A stretch of DNA of 64,000 nt from Rhizobium sp. RU36D. GTDB taxonomy: Bacteria; Pseudomonadota; Alphaproteobacteria; Rhizobiales; Rhizobiaceae. Location: positions 62,001-126,000 of the forward strand of contig NZ_FWXU01000016.1 in NCBI RefSeq assembly GCF_900176345.1, written 5' to 3'. Each line of letters opens with the position of its first letter. Positions within the stretch are counted from its first letter, which is position 1. Below, one piece after another: positions 1 through 8,043 of the stretch. Below the pieces are notes generated by a model, which saw only the letters and a list, made by a program, of their open reading frames with translations, had not been told where the DNA came from and searched no databases. The position numbers and the translations under genes were made by a program.

Positions 1-870
1 TCTGACTGCGTGCTGAAGCCGGTCGCCGTCTATCCCGATCCAGCGCGCAAGAACGGCGTGCTGGTCATGTGCGAAGTCATGATGCCGGATGGTGTCACGC
101 CGCACTCGTCCAACAGCCGTGCGACCATCCTCGACGACGAAGATGCCTGGTTCGGCTTCGAACAGGAATACTTCTTCTACAAGGACGGCCGTCCGCTCGG
201 CTTCCCGGAATCCGGTTACCCGGCTCCGCAGGGTCCTTACTACACCGGCGTCGGCTACAAGAATGTCGGCTCGGTCGCTCGCCAGATCGTTGAAGAGCAT
301 CTGGAGCTTTGCCTGGAAGCTGGCATTAACCACGAAGGCATCAATGCCGAAGTGGCAAAGGGCCAGTGGGAATTCCAGATTTTCGGCAAGGGCTCCAAGA
401 AGGCCGCCGACCAGATCTGGGTCGCTCGCTACCTGCTGCTGCGCCTCTGCGAAAAGTACGGCATCGACATCGAATGGCACTGCAAGCCGCTCGGCGATAC
501 CGACTGGAACGGCTCGGGCATGCACTGCAACTTCTCCACCAAGTACATGCGCGAAGTCGGCGGCAAGGAGTATTTCGAAGCTCTCATGGCTGCCTTTGGC
601 AAGAACTGGAAAGAGCACATCGACGTTTACGGTCCGGACAACCATCTGCGCCTGACCGGCAAGCACGAAACCGCTCCGTGGAACAAGTTCTCCTACGGCG
701 TTGCCGACCGTGGCGCGTCGATCCGCGTTCCGCATTCCTTCGTGAACAACGGCTACAAGGGCTACCTGGAAGACCGTCGTCCGAACAGCCAGGGCGACCC
801 CTATGCGATCGCTTCCCAGGTTCTCAAGACCATTTCGGAAGTGCCGCTGGCAGCCTCTGCTGCAGCCTGA
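1..870 (+). CDS. glnII: Glutamine synthetase type II, 3' part (partial)
   Basis: Last 289 codons of a eukaryote-like (GSII) glutamine synthetase, the cytoplasmic enzyme that makes glutamine from glutamate, ammonia and ATP. The frame is open from base 1, so about 55 N-terminal residues lie outside the window (family length about 330-345). Visible signatures are FGFEQEYFFYKDG near base 155, KGQWEFQIFGKG near 360, NGSGMH near 510 and RVPHSFVNNGYKG near 730, which line the metal, ATP and glutamate sites. GSII is characteristic of Rhizobiaceae, where it coexists with GlnA. An intrinsic terminator follows the stop codon directly. No frame damage is seen. Confidence 0.97.
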   Translation, partial: SDCVLKPVAVYPDPARKNGVLVMCEVMMPDGVTPHSSNSRATILDDEDAWFGFEQEYFFYKDGRPLGFPESGYPAPQGPYYTGVGYKNVGSVARQIVEEHLELCLEAGINHEGINAEVAKGQWEFQIFGKGSKKAADQIWVARYLLLRLCEKYGIDIEWHCKPLGDTDWNGSGMHCNFSTKYMREVGGKEYFEALMAAFGKNWKEHIDVYGPDNHLRLTGKHETAPWNKFSYGVADRGASIRVPHSFVNNGYKGYLEDRRPNSQGDPYAIASQVLKTISEVPLAASAAA

Positions 871-894
871 TCGGCAACCGATATCAAATGACTT

Positions 895-922
895 GGCGCC
901 GGCGAAAGCCGGCGTCTTTTTT
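895..922 (+). terminator. Intrinsic terminator of glnII
   Basis: The arms 895-903 and 908-916 form a 9-bp stem (one G-T pair) around a GAAA tetraloop, followed by six T at 917-922. It lies 25 bases after the glnII stop and ends that transcript before the toxin-antitoxin pair. Confidence 0.88.
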
Positions 923-1017
923 ATGTCTGCTGGCGGTCGCAGGTTTGCCCCTCCTGCATTGGCCGCTTCCTTCCTGCCGACTGCTCGCTTATATTCATGG
1001 GGGGAGCAAGGACAGCC

Positions 1018-1311
1018 ATGAGACCCTCGGAAGCGCTTGAGAAGAACCGTGAAGCCATCCGCGAAGCGACACAACGCTTCAACGCGGCCAATCCGCGTGT
1101 CTTTGGCTCGGTTGCCCGTGGCGAAGATGGTCCGGACAGCGATCTGGATATCCTGGTGGATGACTTGCCCGGTTCCACATTGTTTTCGCTGGGCGGCTTG
1201 CAGGACACGCTGGAACACATCATGCGCGGCGTTCCTGTTCATCTTCTGACACCCGGGGACATTCCGGACGAGTTGCGTAGCCGGATCATGGCTGAGGCCA
1301 AACCCATATGA
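1018..1311 (+). CDS. mntA: MNT-domain nucleotidyltransferase antitoxin (MntA-like)
   Basis: 97-residue minimal nucleotidyltransferase, the antitoxin half of a HEPN/MNT system. The hallmark GSX10DXD is complete: G30-S31, ten residues, then D42-L-D44, in the context VFGSVARGEDGPDSDLDIL. In studied systems MntA transfers AMP from ATP to a tyrosine of the partner HepT and so disarms it. I chose the ATG at 1018 because a purine-rich stretch (GGGGGAGCAAGG) lies just upstream; an in-frame ATG at 997 would add seven residues but has no ribosome binding site. The stop overlaps the start of the next gene in an ATGA arrangement, so the two are translationally coupled. Confidence 0.88.
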   Translation: MRPSEALEKNREAIREATQRFNAANPRVFGSVARGEDGPDSDLDILVDDLPGSTLFSLGGLQDTLEHIMRGVPVHLLTPGDIPDELRSRIMAEAKPI

Positions 1312-1673
1312 ACGAGTCGGAACGGCTGCCATATCTGCTCCGGCAGATGAGACAAGCTGCGCTTGAGGCAAATGAGATGGTAGCGTCGCACACGTTTGAA
1401 GAGTTCAGGAATGACATGGTCTTGCAAAGGGCTGTTGGCATGACCTTGCTGATCGTTGCGGAGACTGCGATGCAGGTCATGGCAAAGGCCCCTCACTTCG
1501 TGGCAGATCACCCTGAAATACCGTGGAGCAATATGCGAGGCATGCGCAACCGGCTGGCCCATGGCTATCTCAGCATGAACCTTCAAGTCGTTTACGAGAC
1601 TGCGAAAAGTGAAGTGTCGGATCTTGTCGCCTTGCTCGACACACTCCTCTCTCCCCACGCGCAAGGCGAATAG
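1308..1673 (+). CDS. hepT: HEPN-domain RNase toxin (HepT-like)
   Basis: 121-residue HEPN protein, partner of the MNT antitoxin just upstream (4-base overlap). The catalytic RX4-6H motif is R80-NRLA-H85 and is followed by G86-Y87, giving the full RX4HXY motif; the tyrosine is the residue AMPylated by MntA in characterised pairs. HEPN toxins of this type cut RNA and arrest growth. The rest is predicted all-helical, as the fold requires. The pair sits between glnII and allA, unrelated metabolic genes, which suggests it arrived as an inserted module. Both catalytic signatures are intact, so I expect an active pair. Confidence 0.88.
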   Translation: MNESERLPYLLRQMRQAALEANEMVASHTFEEFRNDMVLQRAVGMTLLIVAETAMQVMAKAPHFVADHPEIPWSNMRGMRNRLAHGYLSMNLQVVYETAKSEVSDLVALLDTLLSPHAQGE

Positions 1674-1675
1674 AC

Positions 1676-2185
1676 ATGACCGAAATCCTCATACCCCAGC
1701 CCTTGACCGCCTCCGCCTTTGCGCCGTTCGGCGATGTCATCGAGGCTGATCCGGCGAGCATGCGGCTGATCAATGGCGGTACGACCGAGCGGTTTCATGC
1801 CCTTGCCGCGCCTGACGTCGTGGGCGAGGGCGCGCGGGTGATCATCAATATCTTTCGCGGCCAGCCACGCGCCTTCCCTTACCGGATCGACATGATGGAG
1901 CGCCATCCCCTTGGCAGCCAGAGCTTTTCGCCGTTGTCGTGCCGTCCGTTCCTGGTGGCAGTCTCGGCTGACGAGGCAGGGCGGCCGGGGCGCCCGCAGG
2001 TGTTTCTTGCCCGCGGCGACCAGGGCGTGAACTATGGGCGCAATGTCTGGCATCACCCGCTAATGGCTGTTGGCGGGGTTTGCGACTTCCTGATCGTGGA
2101 CCGGGATGGACCTGGCAACAATCTCGAGGAATTCTTTTTCGATCAGCCCTTTACCATTCTGCAGCCGGAGGCTGTTCGGGATTGA
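1676..2185 (+). CDS. allA: Ureidoglycolate lyase
   Basis: 169-residue AllA-family enzyme that splits ureidoglycolate into glyoxylate and urea, the last step of allantoate breakdown. The family pattern is clear: the N-terminal FAPFGDVIE, an [12 protein letters not shown] segment, [15 protein letters not shown] with the conserved metal-site histidine, and [13 protein letters not shown] toward the C-terminus. Length matches the family (about 160-175). It starts 2 bases after the hepT stop. In related genomes allA travels with uraH, and here uraH follows after 78 bases. The uraD, puuE and allantoicase genes that would feed it are not in the window. Confidence 0.9.
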   Translation: MTEILIPQPLTASAFAPFGDVIEADPASMRLINGGTTERFHALAAPDVVGEGARVIINIFRGQPRAFPYRIDMMERHPLGSQSFSPLSCRPFLVAVSADEAGRPGRPQVFLARGDQGVNYGRNVWHHPLMAVGGVCDFLIVDRDGPGNNLEEFFFDQPFTILQPEAVRD

Positions 2186-2263
2186 TCTCGGCGTTTGCCC
2201 GTGCATTCTTGTGTTTGAGACAATCCAGGATCATTTCACCGCTTTCCGTCTGAAAGGCTCGCC

Positions 2264-2620
2264 ATGACAGGCCTCACCACCCACGTCCTCGATACCGCCC
2301 TCGGCAAGCCGGCAGCCGGGCTTCGCATCCAGTTGCTGCGTGTCAGCAGCGAAGCGGTGGAACTGATCAAGACCGTCTTCACCAATAGCGACGGACGCGT
2401 GGATGGCGGACCGATCCTGGATGGCGACGAGTTCACCGTGGGAAGCTATGAATTGCTGTTTCACGCCGGCGAATATCTGAAAGGGCAGGGCGCGCCGCTG
2501 ACCGATCCGCCCTTCCTCGACATCATCCCGATCCGCTTCGGCATCAGCGACCCCTCGGCGCATTATCACGTGCCGCTGCTGCTTTCGCCCTATGGCTATT
2601 CCACCTATCGGGGCAGCTGA
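2264..2620 (+). CDS. uraH: 5-Hydroxyisourate hydrolase (transthyretin-like)
   Basis: 118-residue hydrolase that converts 5-hydroxyisourate, the product of urate oxidase, to OHCU. The N-terminal [15 protein letters not shown] and the C-terminal tetrapeptide YRGS are the diagnostic transthyretin-related signatures, and the YRGS end lies exactly at the stop codon. Length is typical (110-120). It lacks any targeting extension, so it is cytoplasmic. The membrane urate oxidase that makes its substrate (puuD) is encoded about 5.4 kb away on the other strand. The next gene starts 3 bases later, so the two are probably co-transcribed. Confidence 0.95.
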   Translation: MTGLTTHVLDTALGKPAAGLRIQLLRVSSEAVELIKTVFTNSDGRVDGGPILDGDEFTVGSYELLFHAGEYLKGQGAPLTDPPFLDIIPIRFGISDPSAHYHVPLLLSPYGYSTYRGS

Positions 2621-2623
2621 GGC

Positions 2624-3364
2624 ATGCAGTTCGCCGCCATTGCCGACATTCACGGCAATCACCTTGCGCTTGAGGCGGTGCTGGACGACATCAAGCGGCT
2701 CGGCATCACCAGGATCGTCAATCTCGGCGATTGCTTTTCCGGCCCGCTGGAGGCGGGCAAGACGGCGGATCTTCTCCTGCCACTTGATGCGCTGACGGTG
2801 CGTGGCAATCATGACCGGGCGCTGACCGACCGGCCAGCCGTCGAGATGGGCGACTGGGAGCGGCCATCGATCGCACAGTTGAGCGAAGCACATCTCGACT
2901 GGATCCGCAACCTGCCGTTCAGCGCCGTGATGGAGGACGAGGCTTATCTCTGCCACGCGACGCCTCAGGACGACAACACCTATTGGACGGAGACCCTGTC
3001 GAAGGACGGCGTCCTTCATCTAAAGCCGCTGGAAGACATCGAGGCGCTTGCGGCGGGCATCGACTATCCGCTGATCCTCTGCGCCCACAGCCATATCGCC
3101 CGGTCCGTTCAGCTGTCCGACGGGCGGCTGATCGTCAATCCCGGTAGCGTCGGCTGCCCCGGCTTCGATTATGATGTGCCCTTCTACCACAAGGCCCAGG
3201 CCGGCACGCCCTTTGCGGCCTATGCGGTGCTGGAGAAGACCGCGCGCGGCTGGCAGCCGACATTCCGGCAGGTGCGCTACGACAATCTGGCGATGGCAAG
3301 ACTCGCACGCGAGCGCGGCATGGGGGACTGGGTGAGCGCCTTGTCAACCGGTTGGATCGGCTGA
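2624..3364 (+). CDS. Calcineurin-like metallophosphoesterase
   Basis: 246-residue cytoplasmic metallophosphoesterase. The two-metal motifs appear in order: ADIHGNHLAL (residues 7-16), NLGDCFSGP, VRGNHDRAL and CAHSHIARS followed by VNPGSVGCPG. This pattern is that of the small YfcE/MJ0936-like branch, whose members hydrolyse phosphodiesters or phosphomonoesters; the true substrate cannot be read from sequence. It starts 3 bases after uraH, and that tight linkage to a purine-degradation gene may be functional or only positional. No signal peptide or membrane segment is seen. Confidence 0.85.
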   Translation: MQFAAIADIHGNHLALEAVLDDIKRLGITRIVNLGDCFSGPLEAGKTADLLLPLDALTVRGNHDRALTDRPAVEMGDWERPSIAQLSEAHLDWIRNLPFSAVMEDEAYLCHATPQDDNTYWTETLSKDGVLHLKPLEDIEALAAGIDYPLILCAHSHIARSVQLSDGRLIVNPGSVGCPGFDYDVPFYHKAQAGTPFAAYAVLEKTARGWQPTFRQVRYDNLAMARLARERGMGDWVSALSTGWIG

Positions 3365-3562
3365 GGCGGCCGACAATTAACCCCTTAAAATTTGTCTTGG
3401 GAAGAGGCGGTCTGCGTTTGCCGCGACTCGATTCCGCCGCTAGTTTGCCCTCACCTCCGGAGGCGAGGGACGCAATGATCGGGCTCGCGACCCGGCGTCC
3501 TCAGACGTGAAACTGCAACCTTTATGCGGCGCCCAGGCGCAAATCCATACGGAGTCCATCCC

Positions 3563-3769
3563 ATGCTGGCTGAACGCAACAGCCCCACCATACAGCCCAG
3601 TTCTGTCGATGCCGCGCTTGCCTGGCACAATGGCGATGCCCGCGCAACGATCGAGACCCTGCTTAGGGATTGCGGCTATCTCCGCGAACAGATCGACCTC
3701 GCCCGCGGCTGCATCAGCAAGGGCCTGACTCGCGGTTGGTTGCCGGAGACGGAGCGGCGCGAGGACTGA
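3563..3769 (+). CDS. Small conserved rhizobial protein
   Basis: 68-residue soluble protein of unknown function. I placed the start at the ATG at 3563 because GGAG lies 8 bases before it; an upstream in-frame ATG at 3524 has no such site. The middle reads AALAWHNGDARATIETLL and the tail KGLTRGWLPETERRED, a pattern I recognise from short proteins common in Rhizobiaceae (often mislabelled as dehydrogenase), without a known role. It is preceded by about 200 bases without a gene. A strong hairpin follows 15 bases after the stop. Confidence 0.7.
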   Translation: MLAERNSPTIQPSSVDAALAWHNGDARATIETLLRDCGYLREQIDLARGCISKGLTRGWLPETERRED

Positions 3770-3784
3770 CGCCTAATGACAATG

Positions 3785-3820
3785 CACTGGCACGGCCTTT
3801 CTGTTGAAGCCGTGCCAGTG
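3785..3820. terminator. Perfect 12-bp hairpin between convergent genes
   Basis: CACTGGCACGGC at 3785-3796 pairs perfectly with GCCGTGCCAGTG at 3809-3820 around a 12-base loop. It lies between the stop of the small + strand gene and the stop of lldD on the - strand, so it probably ends transcription from one or both sides. There is no clear T-run on either side. Confidence 0.6.
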
Positions 3821-3836
3821 TCGTGTATATCGCAGA

Positions 3837-4982
3837 TCAGAACGGACTCTCGGCGATGATATCCCGGTCGATCTCGGTGATCCGCCGCTTTCCGCACAGC
3901 GCCATGGTGATGTCCAGTTCCTTGCGGATGATCTCTAGCGCCGTGGTCACGCCCTGCTTGCCGCCCGCGCCAAGCCCATAGAGGAAGGGCCGGCCTATAT
4001 AGGTGCCCTTGGCGCCGAGTGCCACCGCCTTCAAAACGTCACCGCCCGAGCGGATGCCGCCATCCATGTGGATCTCGACCTTGTCGCCCACGGCATCGAC
4101 GATGCGCGGCAGCATGGCGATGGAGGAATGGGCGCTGTCGAGTTGGCGGCCGCCATGGTTGGATACGATAATGGCATCAGCGCCGGTTTCAGCCGCCATG
4201 CGGGCGTCCTCGGGGTCCAGAATGCCCTTGATGATCAGCTTGCCGCCCCAGAGCTTCTTGACCCACTCTACGTCCTTCCAGGAGAGTTGCGGGTCGAACT
4301 GTTCCGCGGTCCAAGCGCCCAGCGAGGAGAGGTCGGAGACGTTCTTGGCGTGGCCATGGATGTTGCGGAAGGTCCGTCGCTGGGTGTGCAGCATGTCCCA
4401 GCACCAGCGGGGACGCATGGCCATCTGGAACAGGTGCTTCGGCGTCAGCTTCGGCGGCGCCGAGAGGCTGTTGCGCAGGTCCTTGTGGCGCTGGCCCAGG
4501 ATCTGAAGGTCGGCGGTCAATATCAGCGCCGAGCAGTTCGCCGCGCGCGCCCGCTCGATCAGGTTGGCGATGAAATCCCGGTCCTTCATGACATAGAGCT
4601 GGAACCAGAACGGCTTCTTGGTGGCCGAGGCGACATCCTCGATCGAGCAGATGCTCATGGTCGAGAGTGCGAAGGGCACGCCGAATTCTTCCGCCGCCTG
4701 CGCTGCCAGCATCTCGCCATCGGCATGCTGCATGCCGGTGAGTCCGGTCGGAGACAAGGCAACGGGCATGGACACGGGCTGCCCGATCATGGTTGTTGTC
4801 AGCGAGCGATTGGTCATGTCGACCATGACGCGCTGCCGGAGCTTGATCTTGGCAAAATCGCTCTCGTTTGCCCTGTAGGTGGATTCGGAATAGGCGCCGC
4901 TATCGGCATAGTCGAAAAACAGCTTCGGCACGCGCCGCCTTGCCATGCGCTTGAGATCGGAAATTTCCAGTGCCTTGCCCAT
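3837..4982 (-). CDS. lldD: FMN-dependent L-lactate dehydrogenase
   Basis: 381-residue alpha-hydroxy-acid oxidase family enzyme that oxidises L-lactate to pyruvate and passes electrons to the respiratory chain at the inner membrane face. Signatures are the active-site block SNHGGRQLD, MDGGIRSGGDVLKA with phosphate-binding glycines, LSPTGLTGMQHADGE and FALSTMSICSIEDVA near the N-terminus. The length fits LldD (about 380-396). The insert between the LTPKHL and KDVEW segments is typical of membrane-associated members. A 33-bp perfect palindrome lies about 70 bases upstream of the start and could be the binding site of a lactate-responsive repressor. No lldR or lldP gene is adjacent. Confidence 0.92.
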   Translation of the reverse strand: MGKALEISDLKRMARRRVPKLFFDYADSGAYSESTYRANESDFAKIKLRQRVMVDMTNRSLTTTMIGQPVSMPVALSPTGLTGMQHADGEMLAAQAAEEFGVPFALSTMSICSIEDVASATKKPFWFQLYVMKDRDFIANLIERARAANCSALILTADLQILGQRHKDLRNSLSAPPKLTPKHLFQMAMRPRWCWDMLHTQRRTFRNIHGHAKNVSDLSSLGAWTAEQFDPQLSWKDVEWVKKLWGGKLIIKGILDPEDARMAAETGADAIIVSNHGGRQLDSAHSSIAMLPRIVDAVGDKVEIHMDGGIRSGGDVLKAVALGAKGTYIGRPFLYGLGAGGKQGVTTALEIIRKELDITMALCGKRRITEIDRDIIAESPF

Positions 4983-5052
4983 GATCCTGCCCCTTGGATG
5001 ATCCTTTCCTTGGCAATATCACGGCTGGCAGAGGCATGTTAAGAGTGTGAAC

Positions 5053-5085
5053 GACTAACAGGTAAAATTTTTTTACCTGTTAGTC
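5053..5085. promoter_or_regulatory. 33-bp perfect palindrome upstream of lldD
   Basis: GACTAACAGGTAAAA at 5053-5067 and its exact complement at 5071-5085 are separated by TTT. It lies 13 bases beyond the 3' end of the RNA-ligase-like gene and 71 bases before the lldD start, both on the - strand. The position fits an operator or a terminator; the two AGGTAAAA half-sites and AT-rich centre favour a dimeric repressor site. There is no T-run after the stem on the - strand. Confidence 0.55.
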
Positions 5086-5098
5086 GGATTGGAGTGGA

Positions 5099-5722
5099 TC
5101 AGGCGAGGCCGTTTTTGACAATTTCGGCCTGCATCCAGTGGGTCTCGCTTTGCACATGATCCTGGCGAACATATTTGGCGAGAAGCCTTGGCATGTCGCT
5201 TTCATGGAACGCCTCGGCGCTGCGGACCACGAAGCCCTCCTGGGTCGCGAAGTTCATCCCTGCAATGATCTGCCGGATCGCGGTATTGGAAAATGCGCCG
5301 CGGTAAAGCAGGGGAACGCTGGTTATGCCAAGGTCTTCGAAGCGGTGCAGTGTGTCGTCCCAGGATTGAATTTCGTCTCCCACTATCCAAGCAAATCCCA
5401 AGAAATAGGAGGGCAGGGCGACGTATGCGATCGAGTGGCGCGCAAAGAGATATTCTCCCACAATGCGTTCGTCTTTCGCCAACATGGGCGATATGCCCGA
5501 GGCAAAGGCCTTCATCCAGTCGCGTGAGGGGTGGTAGCGCGCGTCCGGGCTGCGTGGATGACAGCCGCCTTGAAAGATCGTGGTGTTCTCGCCGTCCATC
5601 TTCTCGGTGATCACCACCTCTGTCAGGGAGTCGAGGGCTGCCGCGTCGTTCATGATCTTGTCATCGCTGGTGGCGCCTGGCGACATCGGCAAATGGAAGG
5701 TTCGACCGTATTTTTTCGACAT
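5099..5722 (-). CDS. RNA ligase family protein (Rnl2-like nucleotidyltransferase)
   Basis: 207-residue protein with the covalent nucleotidyltransferase motifs of ATP-dependent RNA/DNA ligases. Motif I is ITEKMDGENTTIF with the predicted AMP-accepting lysine K41; further motifs are GEYLFARHSI (motif III-like), QEGFVVRSA (motif IV) and LAKYVRQD (motif V). It is shorter than T4 Rnl2 (334 residues) and lacks a C-terminal domain, so it is a bare catalytic domain. I chose the ATG at 5722 (GGGAG five bases upstream) over an in-frame start at 5755. Likely activities are sealing of nicked or broken RNA; no kinase or RNA-repair partner is adjacent. Confidence 0.78.
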   Translation of the reverse strand: MSKKYGRTFHLPMSPGATSDDKIMNDAAALDSLTEVVITEKMDGENTTIFQGGCHPRSPDARYHPSRDWMKAFASGISPMLAKDERIVGEYLFARHSIAYVALPSYFLGFAWIVGDEIQSWDDTLHRFEDLGITSVPLLYRGAFSNTAIRQIIAGMNFATQEGFVVRSAEAFHESDMPRLLAKYVRQDHVQSETHWMQAEIVKNGLA

Positions 5723-5764
5723 ACTGGCTCCCAAGCTGCGCGCTCTCTTTGCCATGGCTTCGTA

Positions 5765-6205
5765 TCAGAAATGCTCGCCGGAGCGGAAGGGGCCGACGCG
5801 GATGCCGGCGGCGACGAGGTAGGCGGTGGACCATCCGATCAGGAGGAAGCCGTTGACGCCCTGCAGGGCCGATAGCATGCGCCAGTCCGGATCGGCGGTG
5901 ATGTCGCCGAAGCCGACGGTGGCAAAGGTGGTCGTGGAAAAGTAGAGCGCGGTCGGGAAGTCTGCGACGACGCGGAGCAGGTCGTAGCAGGCGGCCCATA
6001 GCCAGACCTCGGCGGTGAGGACGGCAAAAATGCCGATGACAACGCTGTTCATGGCGATCACGCGGCTGCGATGGCCGTCGATGCGCAAAGCTCCCGTGAT
6101 CCAGTTCATCGCATGGGTCACCGCCATCAGCCCGAAGGTGTGGATGACCACGGTGATGGAAATCATCAGCGTGCCGACTGCGAGGTTCAGCATCAGGTTC
6201 GTCAT
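5765..6205 (-). CDS. Two-TM potassium channel-like protein
   Basis: 146-residue inner-membrane protein with the potassium-channel selectivity filter TVGFGD at residues 96-101, preceded by the pore helix FPTALYFSTTTFA. Hydrophobic segments around 5-32 and 48-72 precede the pore, and one around 108-130 follows it. No cytoplasmic RCK/TrkA domain is attached, so gating is not evident. The start at 6205 was preferred over 6247 because GGGAG lies seven bases before it. Its stop is about 40 bases before the RNA-ligase-like gene on the same strand; the two may share a transcript, with no obvious functional link. Confidence 0.8.
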   Translation of the reverse strand: MTNLMLNLAVGTLMISITVVIHTFGLMAVTHAMNWITGALRIDGHRSRVIAMNSVVIGIFAVLTAEVWLWAACYDLLRVVADFPTALYFSTTTFATVGFGDITADPDWRMLSALQGVNGFLLIGWSTAYLVAAGIRVGPFRSGEHF

Positions 6206-6290
6206 GGGGTCTCCCAATCGTGCGCCTGACCATTTTGGCGGGAGCATCCGGCTTGTCCATGATCCAGGACAAATCGCCCGGACACTCGCA

Positions 6291-6725
6291 TCACGTCTCA
6301 GGCCAAGTGTTTCGCAAGTCCTTGCGCACGACGAATTTAAGGCCTGACCAGGTCTCGTCCACGGCGCAGACCTTCACGTCGACAAGGCCTGTTGGCAGGA
6401 AGATCTCCCGCAGCACATCCTCCGTGATGCTGGTCGGCACTTTCGATGCCCTTTTCGGCCAGGAAATCCAGATCATGCCGGCAGGCGCCACCAAGGCCAG
6501 GAGACGCGGCATCATGGTCTCGAGCGATCCGCGCCCCGTCTCGAAGACGTGGATATAGTCGAGGCGGGCGCCTGGCGTGCCGACCGGCCACTCCGTCAAC
6601 ACCTCGGCGAGCCCCTCGACGGCTTTCAGACCGGCGAGATGATCCGGCAGGCCGATGAACAAGACCCGCATTCCGGCCTTCAGGCCAAGTTTGCGGTCGA
6701 GCGGGGTGCCGGAATATCCGCTCAT
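6291..6725 (-). CDS. DUF3052-like protein
   Basis: 144-residue soluble protein. The opening SGYSGTPLDRKLGLKAGMRV and the segment MIWISWPKRASKV followed by ITEDVLREIFLPTGLVDVKV match what I recall of the DUF3052 family, a small uncharacterised family with a methyltransferase-like Rossmann half-fold. No catalytic residues are known. It starts 7 bases after guaD ends, in the same direction, so it is probably the last gene of the puuD-guaD transcript. Whether it has any part in purine breakdown is unknown. Confidence 0.7.
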   Translation of the reverse strand: MSGYSGTPLDRKLGLKAGMRVLFIGLPDHLAGLKAVEGLAEVLTEWPVGTPGARLDYIHVFETGRGSLETMMPRLLALVAPAGMIWISWPKRASKVPTSITEDVLREIFLPTGLVDVKVCAVDETWSGLKFVVRKDLRNTWPET

Positions 6726-6732
6726 ATCAGCC

Positions 6733-8043
6733 TCACATCGCCTGTGGTTTCATCGCCTTGCCGGCCACATAGGTCTCCACCACGGAGCGATCGTCGCCGA
6801 GCGTCTGAAGCAGGAAGAGTTCCTCGCCCAAGGTTTTCACCGTTTCCATGCGCAGTCGCATGGCGGGCGTTGCGGTAGCATCGAGCACGACCAGGTCGGC
6901 GTCCGTGCCCGGTTCCAGCGTGCCGATCCTGTCTGCAAGGGACAGGGCCTCGGCGTTGCCGAGTGTCATGTGATACCAACTTTCCAGCGGGTTCAGCCTC
7001 TCGCCCAGCAATTGCTGGATCTTGTAGGCCTCGTCCATGGTCTTCAGCATGGAATAGCTGGAACCGCCGCCGACATCGGTAGCAACGGCGATGCGAACAG
7101 GCTTTTCCCGGCGCTTGAAGGCCTTCAGCGGAAACAGGCCGGAGCCGAGGAAGAGGTTCGAGGTCGGGCAGTGAATGGCGATGCCGCCGGCTTCGCTGAT
7201 TGCATCCAGTTCCCGGTCGCTGAGGTGGATCGCATGACCCAGCAGGGTTTTAGGCCCGAGCAGGCCATAATGGGCGTAGATGTCGGTATAGTCCTTGGCG
7301 TCGGGATAGAGCGAGCAGGTATAGCTGATCTCGTCCTGGTTTTCCGACAGGTGTGTCTGGATATGCAGGTCCGGGAATTCGCGGGCCAGCGCCTGGGCGG
7401 CCTCCATCTGCTGCGGCGTCGATGTGATGGCAAAGCGCGGCGTGATGGCCACGTGGTTGCGACCCGTGCCGTGCCACTGCTGGATCACGGCCCTTGTCTC
7501 GTCATAGCCGAGCGCGGCCGTATCCAGCAGGCCCTGGGGCGCGTTTCGGTCCATCATCACCTTGCCGGCGATCATGCGGGTGCCGCGCTTCAGGCTTTCG
7601 GCAAAGAAGGCGTCGGCTGAGGTCTTGTGCACCGAGCAATAGGCAACCGCCGTCGTCGTGCCGTTGCGCAGCAATTCATCGAAGAACAGGCCTGCGATGC
7701 GCTGCGCATGGTCGGTCTCGACAAAGCGGCATTCCTCCGGGAAGGTATAGGTGTTCAGCCATTCCAGGAGGTTGGCGGCATAGGAGGCGATCACCTGCAT
7801 CTGCGGGAAATGCACGTGGCAATCGATCAGGCCGGGCAGGATGAGATACGGGCGGTGGTCGATCTCCGTGACATCGGCGGGGGCAGCCGCCTTGATCTCG
7901 GCATAGGAGCCGACGGCCCGGATGATCCCATCCTCGACCAGCAGCCCGCCGTCGTCTTCATAGAGATAGCTGCCCGTATCGGAGGCATTGTCCGGCGCGC
8001 GGCGAAAGCTCATCAGCCGCCCGCGGAGAAGCGTGGCGCTCAT
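6733..8043 (-). CDS. guaD: Guanine deaminase
   Basis: 436-residue amidohydrolase that deaminates guanine to xanthine. Metal-site motifs are DCHVHFPQMQ, HLSENQDEI, LLGHAIHLSDRELD and ATDVGGGSSYSML, in the order and spacing of GuaD. The family length is about 430-450. The ATG at 8043 is used because it overlaps the puuD stop (ATGA), indicating translational coupling; the longer open frame upstream is an overlap with puuD in another frame. Together with xdhABC it supplies urate for puuD. The enzyme is cytoplasmic. Confidence 0.94.
   Translation of the reverse strand: MSATLLRGRLMSFRRAPDNASDTGSYLYEDDGGLLVEDGIIRAVGSYAEIKAAAPADVTEIDHRPYLILPGLIDCHVHFPQMQVIASYAANLLEWLNTYTFPEECRFVETDHAQRIAGLFFDELLRNGTTTAVAYCSVHKTSADAFFAESLKRGTRMIAGKVMMDRNAPQGLLDTAALGYDETRAVIQQWHGTGRNHVAITPRFAITSTPQQMEAAQALAREFPDLHIQTHLSENQDEISYTCSLYPDAKDYTDIYAHYGLLGPKTLLGHAIHLSDRELDAISEAGGIAIHCPTSNLFLGSGLFPLKAFKRREKPVRIAVATDVGGGSSYSMLKTMDEAYKIQQLLGERLNPLESWYHMTLGNAEALSLADRIGTLEPGTDADLVVLDATATPAMRLRMETVKTLGEELFLLQTLGDDRSVVETYVAGKAMKPQAM

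Noticed and set aside
2231-3019. Long open frame of 262 codons on the - strand
   Set aside because: It runs antisense across uraH and the metallophosphoesterase gene, whose family motifs are clear on the + strand; it is a high-GC shadow.
4068-5042. Open frame of 324 codons on the + strand
   Set aside because: It lies entirely opposite lldD and its translated sequence has no recognisable family pattern.
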